A stretch of DNA of 64,000 nucleotides from Anabaena sp051781005 (GTDB lineage: Bacteria > Cyanobacteriota > Cyanobacteriia > Cyanobacteriales > Nostocaceae). This document shows positions 25,417-34,451 of the stretch, in pieces. The notes below the pieces were generated by a model, which worked only from the letters and a program-made list of their open reading frames with translations, made no database searches and had not been told where the DNA came from. The stretch's first letter is position 1. Every line of letters begins with the position of its first letter. The position numbers and the translations under genes are program-made. The DNA is taken from assembly GCF_051781005.1 (NCBI RefSeq), contig NZ_JBPWOA010000005.1, positions 124,001 to 188,000 of the forward strand, written 5' to 3'.

Positions 25417-26424
25417 ATGATCGAATGGATTATACCCCTTGGATTTATTCTAGCTGGATTACTTGCTGGATTAATTGGTGAAAAAGTTTTTTTCAAAAGA
25501 CTGAAAATGTTTGTTGCTAATAGACAAATTCCTGGCAGTGAAATTATATTTCAATCACTGCACAGAATGACGTTTATATGGTTTGTAATTGCAGGCTTTT
25601 CTTGGGCTATTCTCAGTTCTCCCCTCAAGCCAGATATTGCTAATGTTCTGCAAAAAATACTCACCATAATTTTGCTGTATTCAGTGACTTTAGTCTTAGC
25701 TAGATTAACATCTGGTTTTGTGAGTTTATCAGTTCGCAGAGCGGAAGGAGTTCCTACCTCTTTACTGTCTAATCTCGCTAAAATTGCGGTTTTAATTTTA
25801 GGGACATTAATCCTTTTGCAAACCGTAGGTATTCAAATTACGCCGATAATTACGACGTTAGGAATTGGAGGTTTGGCGGTAGGTTTAGCACTTCAAGATA
25901 CTTTGGCAAATTTATTTTCTGGTTTTTATTTACTTATTTCTCAGCAAGTAAGAACTGGAGATTATGTGAAGTTAGATGATGGCAATCAAGGTTATGTTAC
26001 TGATATTACATGGCGAAATACAACGATTAAGGAAATTTCAAATAATGTGATTATTGTCCCTAATTCTAAGTTAGCTTCGGCCATTTTTACGAATTATCAT
26101 CTTCCCGCTAAAGAAATTACTTTAACCATTAATGTGGGTGTTAGTTACGATAGCGATTTGGAATTAGTCGAAAGGGTGACGGTAGAAGTTGCTAAAGAAG
26201 TGATGCAAGAAATTGCACCGGAATTACTTCAAAATGAACCGTATATGAGATTTCATACGTTTAATGATTTTAGTATTGATTTTACTCTTTATATGCGTGT
26301 AAGTGAATTTTTTGACCAGAGAATTGGTAAACATCTGTTTGTAAAGAAGTTGCACAAACGCTATCAGCTAGAAGGCATTCAAATTCCCTTTCCTATCAGA
26401 GATGTTTATATGCATCAAAGCTAA
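25417..26424 (+). CDS. MscS-type mechanosensitive ion channel
   Basis: 335 aa. Membrane helices lie at about 4-22, 45-65, 77-98 and 117-140. The pore helix region LGIGGLAVGLALQDTLANLFSGFYLL and the beta-domain start VRTGDYVKLDDGNQGYVTDITWRNTTIK are MscS hallmarks, followed by V-P-N-S-K-L. The C-terminal alpha/beta vestibule ends with IQIPFPIRDVYM. It releases solutes on osmotic downshock from the inner membrane. It is one of several small MscS paralogues usual in cyanobacteria. Confidence 0.95.
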   Translation: MIEWIIPLGFILAGLLAGLIGEKVFFKRLKMFVANRQIPGSEIIFQSLHRMTFIWFVIAGFSWAILSSPLKPDIANVLQKILTIILLYSVTLVLARLTSGFVSLSVRRAEGVPTSLLSNLAKIAVLILGTLILLQTVGIQITPIITTLGIGGLAVGLALQDTLANLFSGFYLLISQQVRTGDYVKLDDGNQGYVTDITWRNTTIKEISNNVIIVPNSKLASAIFTNYHLPAKEITLTINVGVSYDSDLELVERVTVEVAKEVMQEIAPELLQNEPYMRFHTFNDFSIDFTLYMRVSEFFDQRIGKHLFVKKLHKRYQLEGIQIPFPIRDVYMHQS

Positions 26425-26448
26425 ACAGTTTTCTTGTTGTCGTTATTT

Positions 26449-27966
26449 TTATTCCCTGATTGGTTGAATAGTGTATTTTGAGGCAAAGTCTGCTACTTCC
26501 CCAGCACTGACCATCGCTCTATATAATAAAGCACAGACTTCTGCTCTGGTGGCTACTTTTTTCCCATTCAGCAATTTTCTATTCGGATAATTGACAACTA
26601 CACCATTTTGTGTAATTGCGGCTATTAAATTACGATGTTCGCTTTGGATGCTAGAGGCATCGCTATAAATGGATAAGATATTTTTTGTAGAACCGGTGAA
26701 TTGATAATTTAATCCCTTGGCTAAGGTTATCAAAATATCTAGGCGGGTAAGCTTTTGTGTGGGGTTGAAGTTTTTGCTGCCAAGGGTGGTGAAAAAGCCC
26801 ATTTCATAGGTTTCGCGGATGGCATTTTCAGCCCAATATCCTTTGGGTATATCTCTAAATGCGATCGCATTTCTGACTTTACTTTTAATAAAGATTTTTT
26901 GCAATAGGGCTGCTAATTGGGCGCGTGTCACTGGTGCGTTAGGGCGAAATGTACCATCAGGGAAACCGTCGATAATTTCCATTGCGGCTAATTCGGCGAT
27001 ATAATCTTTAGCCCAGTAGTCTTTGGAAATATCAGAGAATGATACTTTAATATTCTTCGCTACACCTACTTGGCGGTATTTACTCAACAATTGGCTGAGT
27101 TGATATGTGGAGTTGTTGCTGAGTTGAGTTAACTGTACCAAACTACCAGGAACAGCGGTTAAGGCTTTGGCTAAGTTAGAATCAACGATGTTAATGGATT
27201 TACCTGCTAAAGCAAATTCACCTTCGGTAAACGATACAGGATAAACGCTGGTTGTGGCAACTTTGGCAAATCCTGCGGCTTGGTACTGGGTAATATTGAT
27301 ATTTTCTGAACTTTTGAGGAAAGTAGCTTTTTGGTTACTAACTTGGGTGAAGTAATCGTAGGTGGTGGTATTTGTGTCAACAATGCTATCTTCATTGTCA
27401 TCAACGCCATAAAAGACACGAACTACTTGATATTCTTTTGGGTTGGCAGATAAAATCAAATTTATTGCCGTGTGACCGGGTAAACACGCAAATTGTGTGT
27501 AGCCAATAAAGCGGTTTGTGTTATCATACAATCTCACGACGATGCGATCGCCCAATTTAAACCCATTTATAAACTTGGCCTTTTGTTTGATTTTATATTT
27601 ATAGTCACCTAAAAATCTTTCTTTGTAATATTTATTGCCATGCTTACCCTGAATAGAAACGCGGGCAATTACTTCGGAAATTGTCCCACCGGGTTGCCAA
27701 ATAGCCAAAGTAAAACCTGATTTTTCCCTTTTGACAGAAGTAGTAGTAGTTACAGTTTCCCCTGGAATATTTGTTGTACTATCTGTATCTACTTCCTCAC
27801 TAATAGTTTTTTGTGTTAAAAGCTGCTGATTATAATTACTAAACTCTGATGGGACTGTAGCAGATAAATTTGATGCTGCCAAAGTAGAATGTGTTGGCGA
27901 CAACGCTATTATAGAGACTGCGGCAATAGCTACTTTCCTAAAATGAGTTAATTTACTTAGAATCAT
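26449..27966 (-). CDS. Exported S-layer homology (SLH) domain protein
   Basis: 505 aa from ATG 27966 (MILSKLTHF); an upstream TTG at 27990 is less likely. A signal peptide (about 1-30, ending PTHSTLAASN) is followed by a beta-rich region unique to the cyanobacterial protein (about 65-320, including FTLAIWQPGGTISEVIARVS). Three SLH repeats follow: about 320-370 (SDISKDYWAKDYIAELA...FPDGTFRPNAPVTR), 375-430 and 435-495. SLH repeats bind wall polymers. No porin barrel follows, unlike in OprB-type cyanobacterial porins. Function unknown. Confidence 0.85.
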   Translation of the reverse strand: MILSKLTHFRKVAIAAVSIIALSPTHSTLAASNLSATVPSEFSNYNQQLLTQKTISEEVDTDSTTNIPGETVTTTTSVKREKSGFTLAIWQPGGTISEVIARVSIQGKHGNKYYKERFLGDYKYKIKQKAKFINGFKLGDRIVVRLYDNTNRFIGYTQFACLPGHTAINLILSANPKEYQVVRVFYGVDDNEDSIVDTNTTTYDYFTQVSNQKATFLKSSENINITQYQAAGFAKVATTSVYPVSFTEGEFALAGKSINIVDSNLAKALTAVPGSLVQLTQLSNNSTYQLSQLLSKYRQVGVAKNIKVSFSDISKDYWAKDYIAELAAMEIIDGFPDGTFRPNAPVTRAQLAALLQKIFIKSKVRNAIAFRDIPKGYWAENAIRETYEMGFFTTLGSKNFNPTQKLTRLDILITLAKGLNYQFTGSTKNILSIYSDASSIQSEHRNLIAAITQNGVVVNYPNRKLLNGKKVATRAEVCALLYRAMVSAGEVADFASKYTIQPIRE

Positions 27967-28159
27967 GGTATTTGTCTCACACCGTATCAATTCACCTAGA
28001 ATGTTAAGTAGGCAATCAGCTTACTTAACTGATTAATTTTTTGATCTAGGTGAAACTTACAGGTGATAGTGTACGCCATATATAGCTTTTTCCATAATGT
28101 TTTGTCGAGAATGCTAGGAGTATTACCATAAAGAAATAATACTTTAGGAATCTTTACTA

Positions 28160-29047
28160 ATGACGATATCAATCCAGCAGTCACCAACATTAGAAAAACA
28201 GCTTTGGACTTGGCGAGATTACAAAATTCAATATACTGTGATGGGTAGCGGTCAGCCTTTGGTACTAATTCACGGTTTTGGTGCTTCTATTGGTCACTGG
28301 CGCAAAAATATCCCTGTTTTAGCTGATGCTGGTTATCGGGTGTTTGCTGTGGATTTGTTGGGGTTTGGTGGTTCTGATAAAGCGGCTATCGAATATAGCA
28401 TGGAAGTGTGGGTAGAACTATTAAAAGATTTCTGGACTGCACATATCCAAGAACCTGCTGTATTTATTGGCAATTCCATTGGCGCACTTTTGAGTTTAAT
28501 TGTTCTGGCAGAATATCCTGAAATTGCCTCTGGGGGTGTGTTAATCAACTCTGCTGGTGGATTAAGTCACCGTCCCCACGAATTGAACCCTGTTCTCAGA
28601 ATTGTCATGGGGACTTTTAATAAGTTAGTCGCTAACCAAATGACTGGTAAATTCGTCTTTAACCGCATTCGCCAAAAATCGCAAATTCGCCGGACATTGT
28701 ATCAAGTATATAGCGATCGCAATGCAGTCACAGATGAACTAGTCGATTTACTTTATACACCATCCTGTGATCCAGGCGCACAACAAGTTTTCGCTTCCAT
28801 CCTCACAGCAGCACCTGGGCCTACGCCCGATGAATTATTGCTTAAGGTAAAATTGCCTTTACTAGTAATTTGGGGTGCTGATGATCCTTGGACACCCATT
28901 ACTGGGGCTAAGATTTACGAAGAGGCGCGAGAAAATGGCAAAGATATTAAAATTGTACCTATTCCTGGTGCCGGTCATTGTCCCCATGATGAAATTCCAG
29001 ATGTTGTCAATGCTCAAATTGTCGATTGGTTAGCGCAAAAGGGATAA
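28160..29047 (+). CDS. Alpha/beta hydrolase
   Basis: 295 aa. HGFGASIGHWRKN forms the oxyanion region, the nucleophile elbow is GNSIGALL (Ser about 104), the acid is in WGADDPWTP and the catalytic His is in PGAGHCPHDE (about 275). It resembles the cyanobacterial/plastid hydrolases related to pheophytinase and haloalkane dehalogenase-like enzymes. The substrate cannot be told. The cap domain (about 150-215) is Arg-rich (NRIRQKSQIRRTLYQ). Confidence 0.9.
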   Translation: MTISIQQSPTLEKQLWTWRDYKIQYTVMGSGQPLVLIHGFGASIGHWRKNIPVLADAGYRVFAVDLLGFGGSDKAAIEYSMEVWVELLKDFWTAHIQEPAVFIGNSIGALLSLIVLAEYPEIASGGVLINSAGGLSHRPHELNPVLRIVMGTFNKLVANQMTGKFVFNRIRQKSQIRRTLYQVYSDRNAVTDELVDLLYTPSCDPGAQQVFASILTAAPGPTPDELLLKVKLPLLVIWGADDPWTPITGAKIYEEARENGKDIKIVPIPGAGHCPHDEIPDVVNAQIVDWLAQKG

Positions 29048-29224
29048 TTTCGCACTCACACCCAGAAAAAGGGTAAAAAACAGCTAAAAAGTCTGGGATT
29101 GGTAATTGGTAATTGGTATTTAGTAATTAGAGTCAAGGATTACCGATTACCTAATTCCTACTCAGCTAGGACAGGGTACTTTCTTTCAATTGCATCTTGA
29201 CAAAATCCACATTATGTGTATTGT

Positions 29225-30220
29225 ATGATGGAGTTTGATGTAAATCATGATGCCGATTTTTCTAAAGTTGGGTATCAAGTAATTCGAGAATTAGGACGTA
29301 ACCCACAAGGAGGACGCATTACTTATTTAGCCAATAATCTGAAATCTCAACAAAAAGTAGTTATTAAAGAATTCTGTTTTGCGAATATGACTGCTGATTG
29401 GTCTGGAGTGAAAGCTTATGAACAAGAAATTGAACTTTTGCAACAATTGAATCATCCCTGCATCCCTCATTATATAGATTCTTTTGCAAAACCAGGATTT
29501 TTTTACCTAGTACAAGAATATAAAAATGCTCCATCATTAGGATTAAAACGCTGCTTTCACCCTGAAGAAATCAAGCAAATTGCTTTGTCTATTTTAGAAA
29601 TTTTAGTTTATTTACAACAGCAATGTCCTGGTATAATTCATCGAGATATCAAACCAGAAAATATTTTAGTAGATCAGCAATTAAATGTTTATCTAGTTGA
29701 TTTTGGTTTAGCACGTTTACAAGATGGAAAAACAGAGTTAAGTACTTTGGTTGCAGGTAGTCCTGGCTTTATGCCACCAGAAGAACAACTTGGTTATGTG
29801 TTAACCCAAGCCTCAGATTTATATAGTTTAGGTGCAACATTAATTTGCTTACTCACTAATACTAGTGCTGCGGATATCGGGAAATTAATTGATGATAAAT
29901 ATCGCATTAATTTTCAGAAATTAGTTCCCCATATTAGTCTGCGTTTTGGATTATGGTTAAAGAAAATGGTAGAACCTAATTCCAAGCGTCGTTATCCTAA
30001 TGCTGCGGATGCTTTAGAAGCACTCAAACCAATTCAGGTGCTGGCTTCTGGTAAAAAATTAGATAATTTATTTGCCGCAATTCATCAGAGAAAAAATATA
30101 ATTATATTAGGGTTAGCCGCTATGGGTATTTTAGCTATAATGGGAACAAATTTAATGGTTTCTCAACCTGGTGGTGCTGCTAATTCTATGAAAATAGACA
30201 ATTTTCCTAAGAATAATTAA
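29225..30220 (+). CDS. Membrane-anchored Ser/Thr protein kinase (Hanks type)
   Basis: 331 aa from ATG 29225; GTG 29216 and ATG 29228 are alternatives. The kinase domain (about 15-270) has VVIKEF (Lys about 48), HRDIKPEN (about 139-146), VDFGLA and the activation-loop end GSPGFMPPEE. One C-terminal membrane helix (about 290-312) leaves only about 19 residues outside the membrane, so there is no extracellular sensor domain. The glycine-rich loop is weak (LGRNPQGGRITYLA). Substrates are unknown. No phosphatase is next to it. Confidence 0.92.
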   Translation: MMEFDVNHDADFSKVGYQVIRELGRNPQGGRITYLANNLKSQQKVVIKEFCFANMTADWSGVKAYEQEIELLQQLNHPCIPHYIDSFAKPGFFYLVQEYKNAPSLGLKRCFHPEEIKQIALSILEILVYLQQQCPGIIHRDIKPENILVDQQLNVYLVDFGLARLQDGKTELSTLVAGSPGFMPPEEQLGYVLTQASDLYSLGATLICLLTNTSAADIGKLIDDKYRINFQKLVPHISLRFGLWLKKMVEPNSKRRYPNAADALEALKPIQVLASGKKLDNLFAAIHQRKNIIILGLAAMGILAIMGTNLMVSQPGGAANSMKIDNFPKNN

Positions 30221-30228
30221 TTGGGTAA

Positions 30229-30255
30229 TTGGTGATTGGTGATTGGTGATTGGTA
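30229..30255. repeat. STRR heptamer run (TTGGTGA)n
   Basis: About four tandem TTGGTGA heptamers directly after the kinase stop codon. Similar short runs occur throughout the window (29100-29117, 34421-34451, 47047-47086 and others). Confidence 0.7.
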
Positions 30256-30295
30256 CAGGGGAAGAAACTTGCAAATAAAAAAATATTTCTAAATT

Positions 30296-30360
30296 TCTTG
30301 TGGTGCAGGCATCTTGCCTGCTAATAATAAAAGGACGGGCAGGATGCCCATCCCACAAGA
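30296..30360. repeat. Palindromic dispersed repeat TCTTGTGG...CCACAAGA
   Basis: TCTTGTGGTGCAGGCATCTTGCC at the left and its imperfect complement at the right end (GGGCAGGATGCCCATCCCACAAGA) form a 65-bp inverted element. The same motif is inside the MITE at 7578-7688. It could act as a bidirectional transcription stop between the convergent kinase and aldolase genes. Confidence 0.7.
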
Positions 30361-30387
30361 TTGGATAATCTTTTTTGTGGAGTTCTC

Positions 30388-31470
30388 TTAAGCTATAGTC
30401 ACATCAGGGGATAAATAAACATCTTGAATAGCATGAAACAGCTTTACTCCTTCCGCAAACGGACGCTGAAAAGTCTTCCTTCCAGAAATTAAACCTGTAC
30501 CTCCAGCACGTTTATTAATTACAGCAGTTCGTACAGCTTCCGCAAAATCATTTTTACCAGAAGCACCACCAGAATTAATTAATCCTACTCGTCCAGCGTA
30601 GCAATTTAATACTTGATAACGAGTTAAATCTATAGGGTTATCTGTTGTTAATTCTGTGTAAACTCGCTCATCAGTTTTACCATAACTGTTACCAGTTGCT
30701 TTCGCAATTGCCCCATAACCATTATTGCATTCTGGTAATTTTTGTTTAATGATATCAGCTTCAAGACTTACACCCAGATGATTTGCTTGTCCAGTTAAAT
30801 CAGCAGCTAGGTGATAATCTTGATCTTGTTTAAAATTGTTATTTCTCAGATAACACCAAAGTACTGTTGCCATACCCAATTCATGGGCATTTTTAAAAGC
30901 ATGACTGATTTCCTGAATTTGGCGACTAGATTCTTCTGAACCAAAATAAATTGTTGCCCCTACTGCTGTTGCACCCAAATGCCAAGCTTGCCAAACATCA
31001 GCAAACATAATTTGGTTAGATTGATTGGGATAAGTCAACAATTCATTGTGATTTATTTTCGCAATAAAAGGAATTTTGTGGGCATATTTACGGGCAACAT
31101 TGCCTAATACACCCACGGTGGTAGCGACAGCATTACAACCTGCTTCTATTGCTAACTTGATAATATTTTCTGGGTCAAAATAAATAGGATTAGGTGCAAA
31201 TGAAGCCCCGGCAGAGTGTTCAATTCCTTGGTCTACAGGGAGAATAGAGAGATAGCCTGTATTGGCCAATCTTCCTGTAGAATAGATTTGTTGCAGATTT
31301 TTCAAGACACGCGGAGTGCGATCGCTATTTAGCCAAACTCTATCTATAAAATCCGCACCAGGCAAATGTAGCAAATCTGAGGAAACCTTGGCTTTATACG
31401 TCAGTAGTTCTTCAGCTTCCTTCCCCAGCAATGACTCAATGGAATTAGCTTCTAAGAGAGTTGTAGTCAT
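30388..31470 (-). CDS. fbaB: Class I fructose-bisphosphate aldolase (DhnA/FbaB type)
   Basis: 360 aa. The N-terminal part has LSILPVDQGIEHSAG and NPIYFDPENI. The barrel includes PFIAKINHNE, and the late part has GLINSGGASGKNDF and GLISGRKTFQRPF, where the Schiff-base Lys region and phosphate-binding loops of the archaeal-type (FbaB) class I aldolases lie. It reversibly splits fructose-1,6-bisphosphate in glycolysis and the Calvin cycle. Cyanobacteria also carry a class II enzyme elsewhere, so this one is usually accessory. Confidence 0.93.
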   Translation of the reverse strand: MTTTLLEANSIESLLGKEAEELLTYKAKVSSDLLHLPGADFIDRVWLNSDRTPRVLKNLQQIYSTGRLANTGYLSILPVDQGIEHSAGASFAPNPIYFDPENIIKLAIEAGCNAVATTVGVLGNVARKYAHKIPFIAKINHNELLTYPNQSNQIMFADVWQAWHLGATAVGATIYFGSEESSRQIQEISHAFKNAHELGMATVLWCYLRNNNFKQDQDYHLAADLTGQANHLGVSLEADIIKQKLPECNNGYGAIAKATGNSYGKTDERVYTELTTDNPIDLTRYQVLNCYAGRVGLINSGGASGKNDFAEAVRTAVINKRAGGTGLISGRKTFQRPFAEGVKLFHAIQDVYLSPDVTIA

Positions 31471-31783
31471 GGGATTTGGGTAATTCTTTATGGGTAGTCA
31501 AAGTCTATTTTTTAACCTGTACAGCAGAAAAATTTATTCCTTAGACACTAATACTATTTGGTATATTGAATTATAATTTTGCCTACTATCCATAGACATA
31601 TATCCTTCTTCCTTTGCATCTTTGCAGTGACCTGCGGGAAGCCTCTCTGCATCTATATTTAATCCATATTCTTTTAATAGGAAAAAAGCAGCAATTTTCT
31701 AGAAGTTTTACCCAAACCATTCAAGAAAATACCCCCAGGGGTATATTTTGATGTTTTACTTTCTAGTCAAATGCTTGTAAAAC

Positions 31784-31890
31784 GTAAGAATTCAGGAGTC
31801 AGGAGTCAGGAGAAAGAAGGAAGAAGAATATTCTTCTCTTCCGTTACCTGTTCCCTGCTATATCAAACATTCTGTGTCCTGAATCCTTAC
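31784..31890. repeat. 107-bp inverted-end dispersed repeat, copy A
   Basis: It begins GTAAGAATTCAGGA and ends TCCTGAATCCTTAC. The inside has STRR heptamers (aggagtc) and 'ccctgctatatcaaacattc'. A copy of exactly the same length lies at 37454-37560 with perfect inverted ends. A lone right end sits at about 33990-34010. It is non-coding. Confidence 0.75.
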
Positions 31891-31909
31891 TGTAAAACAG
31901 ACAGATATT

Positions 31910-32176
31910 ATGGTATTGTCACCTGCTACAACTCGTTATAAAATACCAAAAGAAGTGCAAGAGAAAATACGCAAGCCAGAGTAATTTTTAGTCTAGAAAT
32001 TCCGGTTACACGTATTAGTGAAGCTAGTCCTGAGTGAGAAGTATTTAGTGTATATTGCACCTATTCAGTCAGGGAATTTGCAGGTGCATTAGTCTGGAGG
32101 TAATGTTTTACTAGTTAAGAGTCAGCATTCTGGGGAAAGAGAACCAGAAACGCTGTTATCAATCTGGAAAAACTAA
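31910..32176 (+). pseudogene. Possible decayed coding remnant
   Basis: A 24-codon frame starts at ATG 31910 (MVLSPATTRYKIPKEVQEKI...) and stops. After it, protein-like stretches continue in shifting frames (IPVTRISEASPE, then SGGNVLLVKSQHSGERE, ending ...LLSIWKN) with in-frame stops between. This suggests a dead gene, but no family was recognised. It sits directly upstream of the ADP-ribosylglycohydrolase. The rest of 31471-32208 holds the 107-bp repeat and AT-rich spacer. Confidence 0.3.
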
Positions 32177-32208
32177 CTTAAATATTATTTACAGCTTGGA
32201 GATTAAGT

Positions 32209-33015
32209 ATGCTGGGTGCGATCGCAGGTGATATTATTGGCTCAATCTATGAGTTTAACAATATCAAAACTAAGGACTTTCCCCTTTTCGATGATAGATG
32301 TCATTTCACCGATGATACAGTATTAACCCTGGCAGTGGCAGAAGTTATTCTCAACGCAGACGAATTCCCTGACAAAACTAAGTATATTGATAAATTCCAA
32401 TATATTCAGCAATTCAAATCTTATTACGGCGAATATCCCCATGCGAATTACGGTAATCACTTTATGAAATGGGCAGATTCCGGTAGTACCGAACCGTACA
32501 ACAGTTGGGGTAATGGTTCAGCTATGCGCGTTAGTCCAATAGCATCTGCATTTGATAACCTAGATATTGTCTTAGAAGAAGCAAAACATTGTGCAGAAGT
32601 TACTCATGACCACCCTGAAGGTATTAAAGGCGCACAAGCAACAGCCGCATCTATCTTTTTAGCCCGTACTGGCCATGATAAAACGATCATCAAATCCTAT
32701 ATCCAAAATACTTTTGGTTATAACTTAGAGCAAACCTTAGACGAAATTAGACCTAATTATGAATATGATATGTCCTGTCAAGGTTCTGTTCCTCAAGCAA
32801 TTATTGCTTTTTTAGAATCAACTGATTTTGAAGATGCAATTCGTAACGCTATTTCTATTGGTGGAGACAGTGGCACTATTGCTTGTATTACAGGTAGTAT
32901 TGCCGAACCATTTTATAGTGGTGTTCCAGAAGATATTGCAGAATGGATTTTCACTAAATTAGATGATCATCTCTGGACTATTACTGATAAGTTTATGTCT
33001 CAATATTACGCATAG
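32209..33015 (+). CDS. ADP-ribosylglycohydrolase (DraG/ARH) family protein
   Basis: 268 aa. It begins MLGAIAGDIIGSIYEF, with FTDDT at 33-37 and GGDSGT at about 218-223, the two acidic sites that hold the Mg ions in this family. H-D-H-P-E-G (about 143-148) is also typical. It removes ADP-ribose from protein side chains or other carriers. In diazotrophs the DraG member reactivates nitrogenase reductase, but many cyanobacterial paralogues have unknown targets and no DraT lies here. Confidence 0.9.
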   Translation: MLGAIAGDIIGSIYEFNNIKTKDFPLFDDRCHFTDDTVLTLAVAEVILNADEFPDKTKYIDKFQYIQQFKSYYGEYPHANYGNHFMKWADSGSTEPYNSWGNGSAMRVSPIASAFDNLDIVLEEAKHCAEVTHDHPEGIKGAQATAASIFLARTGHDKTIIKSYIQNTFGYNLEQTLDEIRPNYEYDMSCQGSVPQAIIAFLESTDFEDAIRNAISIGGDSGTIACITGSIAEPFYSGVPEDIAEWIFTKLDDHLWTITDKFMSQYYA

Positions 33016-33096
33016 GTTATACTGATAAGTACGGATTTAAAAATTTGTAAATTCTCCGTGCTACTCTAAAATTAGATTATCCTCAAATTTAGCGCT

Positions 33097-33831
33097 ATGT
33101 CTATCTCCCAAGATTTTGAACTCCCACAAGATGTAATTTTTCCGACTGGAGACTTATATAGTGATGAACCACCATTAGATTTTGAACTCCCAAGAGATGT
33201 AATTTTTCCGACTAAGGACTTAGAAAGTAATGAACCACCATTAGAAAGTGATTCACATTTACGCCAGATAATTCTGCTTTTACAATGTTTAGAATTGTGG
33301 TGGGGAAACCGCAATGATTTTTACGCTTCTGGTAATTTAACTGTTTATTACAGTTCCCGTCAGCCTAAATCAGAAGACTTTCGTAGCCCAGATTTTTTTG
33401 TAGTCAAAAATGCAGAACGCCATCCTCGTAAAAGTTGGGTTGTTTGGCAAGAAGATGGTAAATATCCTAATATAATTATTGAATTGATTTCAGATGCAAG
33501 CGTATCAATTGATAAAGGGTTAAAAAAACAAATTTATCAAGATATTTTTCGCACTCCCGAATATTTTTGGTTTGACCCCAATAATTTAGAATTTGCTGGC
33601 TTTATTTTAGTTGGTGGTACTTATCAACCTCTAGAATCTAACAATCAAGGTTGGTTATGGAGTCAGCAGTTAAGTTTATATTTAGGTATTCATGAAAATA
33701 AATTGCGCTATTTTACAAATGAAGGATTAATCATCCTCACTCCTGAAGAATTTGCTGAACAAGAAAAACAAAAATCGGAACGTTTAGCAGCAAAACTGCG
33801 AGAATTAGGTATTGATCCAGATACAATTTAG
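33097..33831 (+). CDS. Uma2-family (DUF820) PD-(D/E)XK nuclease-like protein with duplicated N-terminus
   Basis: 244 aa. Residues 6-49 are two tandem copies of a 22-residue unit, DFELP(Q/R)DVIFPT..., encoded by two 66-bp direct repeats (33112-33177, 33178-33243). The Uma2 core follows: G-N-L-T-V-Y-Y region, PDFFVV (about 105), then P-N-I-I-I-E-L-I-S (Asp/Glu-x-x catalytic strand), WFDPNNLEFAGF and the C-terminal heptad tail QEKQKSERLAAKLRELGIDPDTI. Uma2 proteins are greatly expanded in cyanobacteria, with unproven biological roles. Confidence 0.9.
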   Translation: MSISQDFELPQDVIFPTGDLYSDEPPLDFELPRDVIFPTKDLESNEPPLESDSHLRQIILLLQCLELWWGNRNDFYASGNLTVYYSSRQPKSEDFRSPDFFVVKNAERHPRKSWVVWQEDGKYPNIIIELISDASVSIDKGLKKQIYQDIFRTPEYFWFDPNNLEFAGFILVGGTYQPLESNNQGWLWSQQLSLYLGIHENKLRYFTNEGLIILTPEEFAEQEKQKSERLAAKLRELGIDPDTI

Positions 33832-33851
33832 AAATAAGTAGGTTTTTCTGA

Positions 33852-33940
33852 TATACTAAAAACGTATTAAAAGTGTCATTCTGAACGAAGTGAAGAATCT
33901 CCGAGATACTTCGCTGCACTACGTTCCGCTCAGTATGACA
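33852..33940. repeat. 89-bp dispersed repeat with TGTCAT...ATGACA core, copy A
   Basis: The core TGTCATTCTGAACGAAG...CAGTATGACA (33874-33940) is a 67-bp inverted-end element. It is preceded by tatactaaaaacgtattaaaag, which is shared with the reverse-oriented copy at 49883-49971. Both copies are 89 bp. Confidence 0.8.
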
Positions 33941-34014
33941 CAGATATTTTATCGTAAGTGATTAGGCAGACATGATATTATATATGATTCTGACTCCTGA
34001 ATTCTTACGTTTGG

Positions 34015-34404
34015 ATGTCCCTAAAAATAAATATGCAATATAATGATATATCCATCACCATTGCCACGATAAATTTTGATGATTTGGTGAATTTTTATAT
34101 TCAGCTACTAGAACAAGAACCAAAAAACCTCATTCCCAATGTTTATGCTGAGTTTCAAATCTCAAACTCCAGCTTAGGTATTTTTAAACCCAAAAAAGAT
34201 AATGAAGTAGAATTTGCCGTAAATACTAAAAGTCCGCTCAGTTTGTGTTTAGAAGTGAGTAATTTAAAAAATGCTATAACTCACCTACAATCTTTAGGCT
34301 ATCCCCCTCCAGGAGACATTTCCAGCGCTTCCCACGGTCAAGAAGTTTATGCCTACGACCCAGACGGCAACCGCTTAATTTTACATCAATCTCATCATCG
34401 GTAA
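34015..34404 (+). CDS. VOC (glyoxalase/bleomycin-resistance) family protein
   Basis: 129 aa, one VOC domain of two beta-alpha-beta-beta-beta modules. It shows ITIATINFDDLVNFYIQLLEQEP at the start and the family-typical YAYDPDGNRLILHQ at the end. The first metal-ligand position (usually His) is Ala/Ile and the last (usually Glu) is His or missing, so metal-dependent lyase or dioxygenase activity is doubtful. It more likely binds a ligand. ATG 34015 or 34033 could start it. Confidence 0.8.
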   Translation: MSLKINMQYNDISITIATINFDDLVNFYIQLLEQEPKNLIPNVYAEFQISNSSLGIFKPKKDNEVEFAVNTKSPLSLCLEVSNLKNAITHLQSLGYPPPGDISSASHGQEVYAYDPDGNRLILHQSHHR

Positions 34405-34451
34405 CTGAGAAAAAATTATCAGTTCCCAGTTCCCCATTCCCCAAGTCCCCA

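Noticed and set aside
30152..30358. 68-codon minus-strand ORF
   Set aside because: Encoded by the palindromic repeat, an STRR run and the antisense of the kinase tail.
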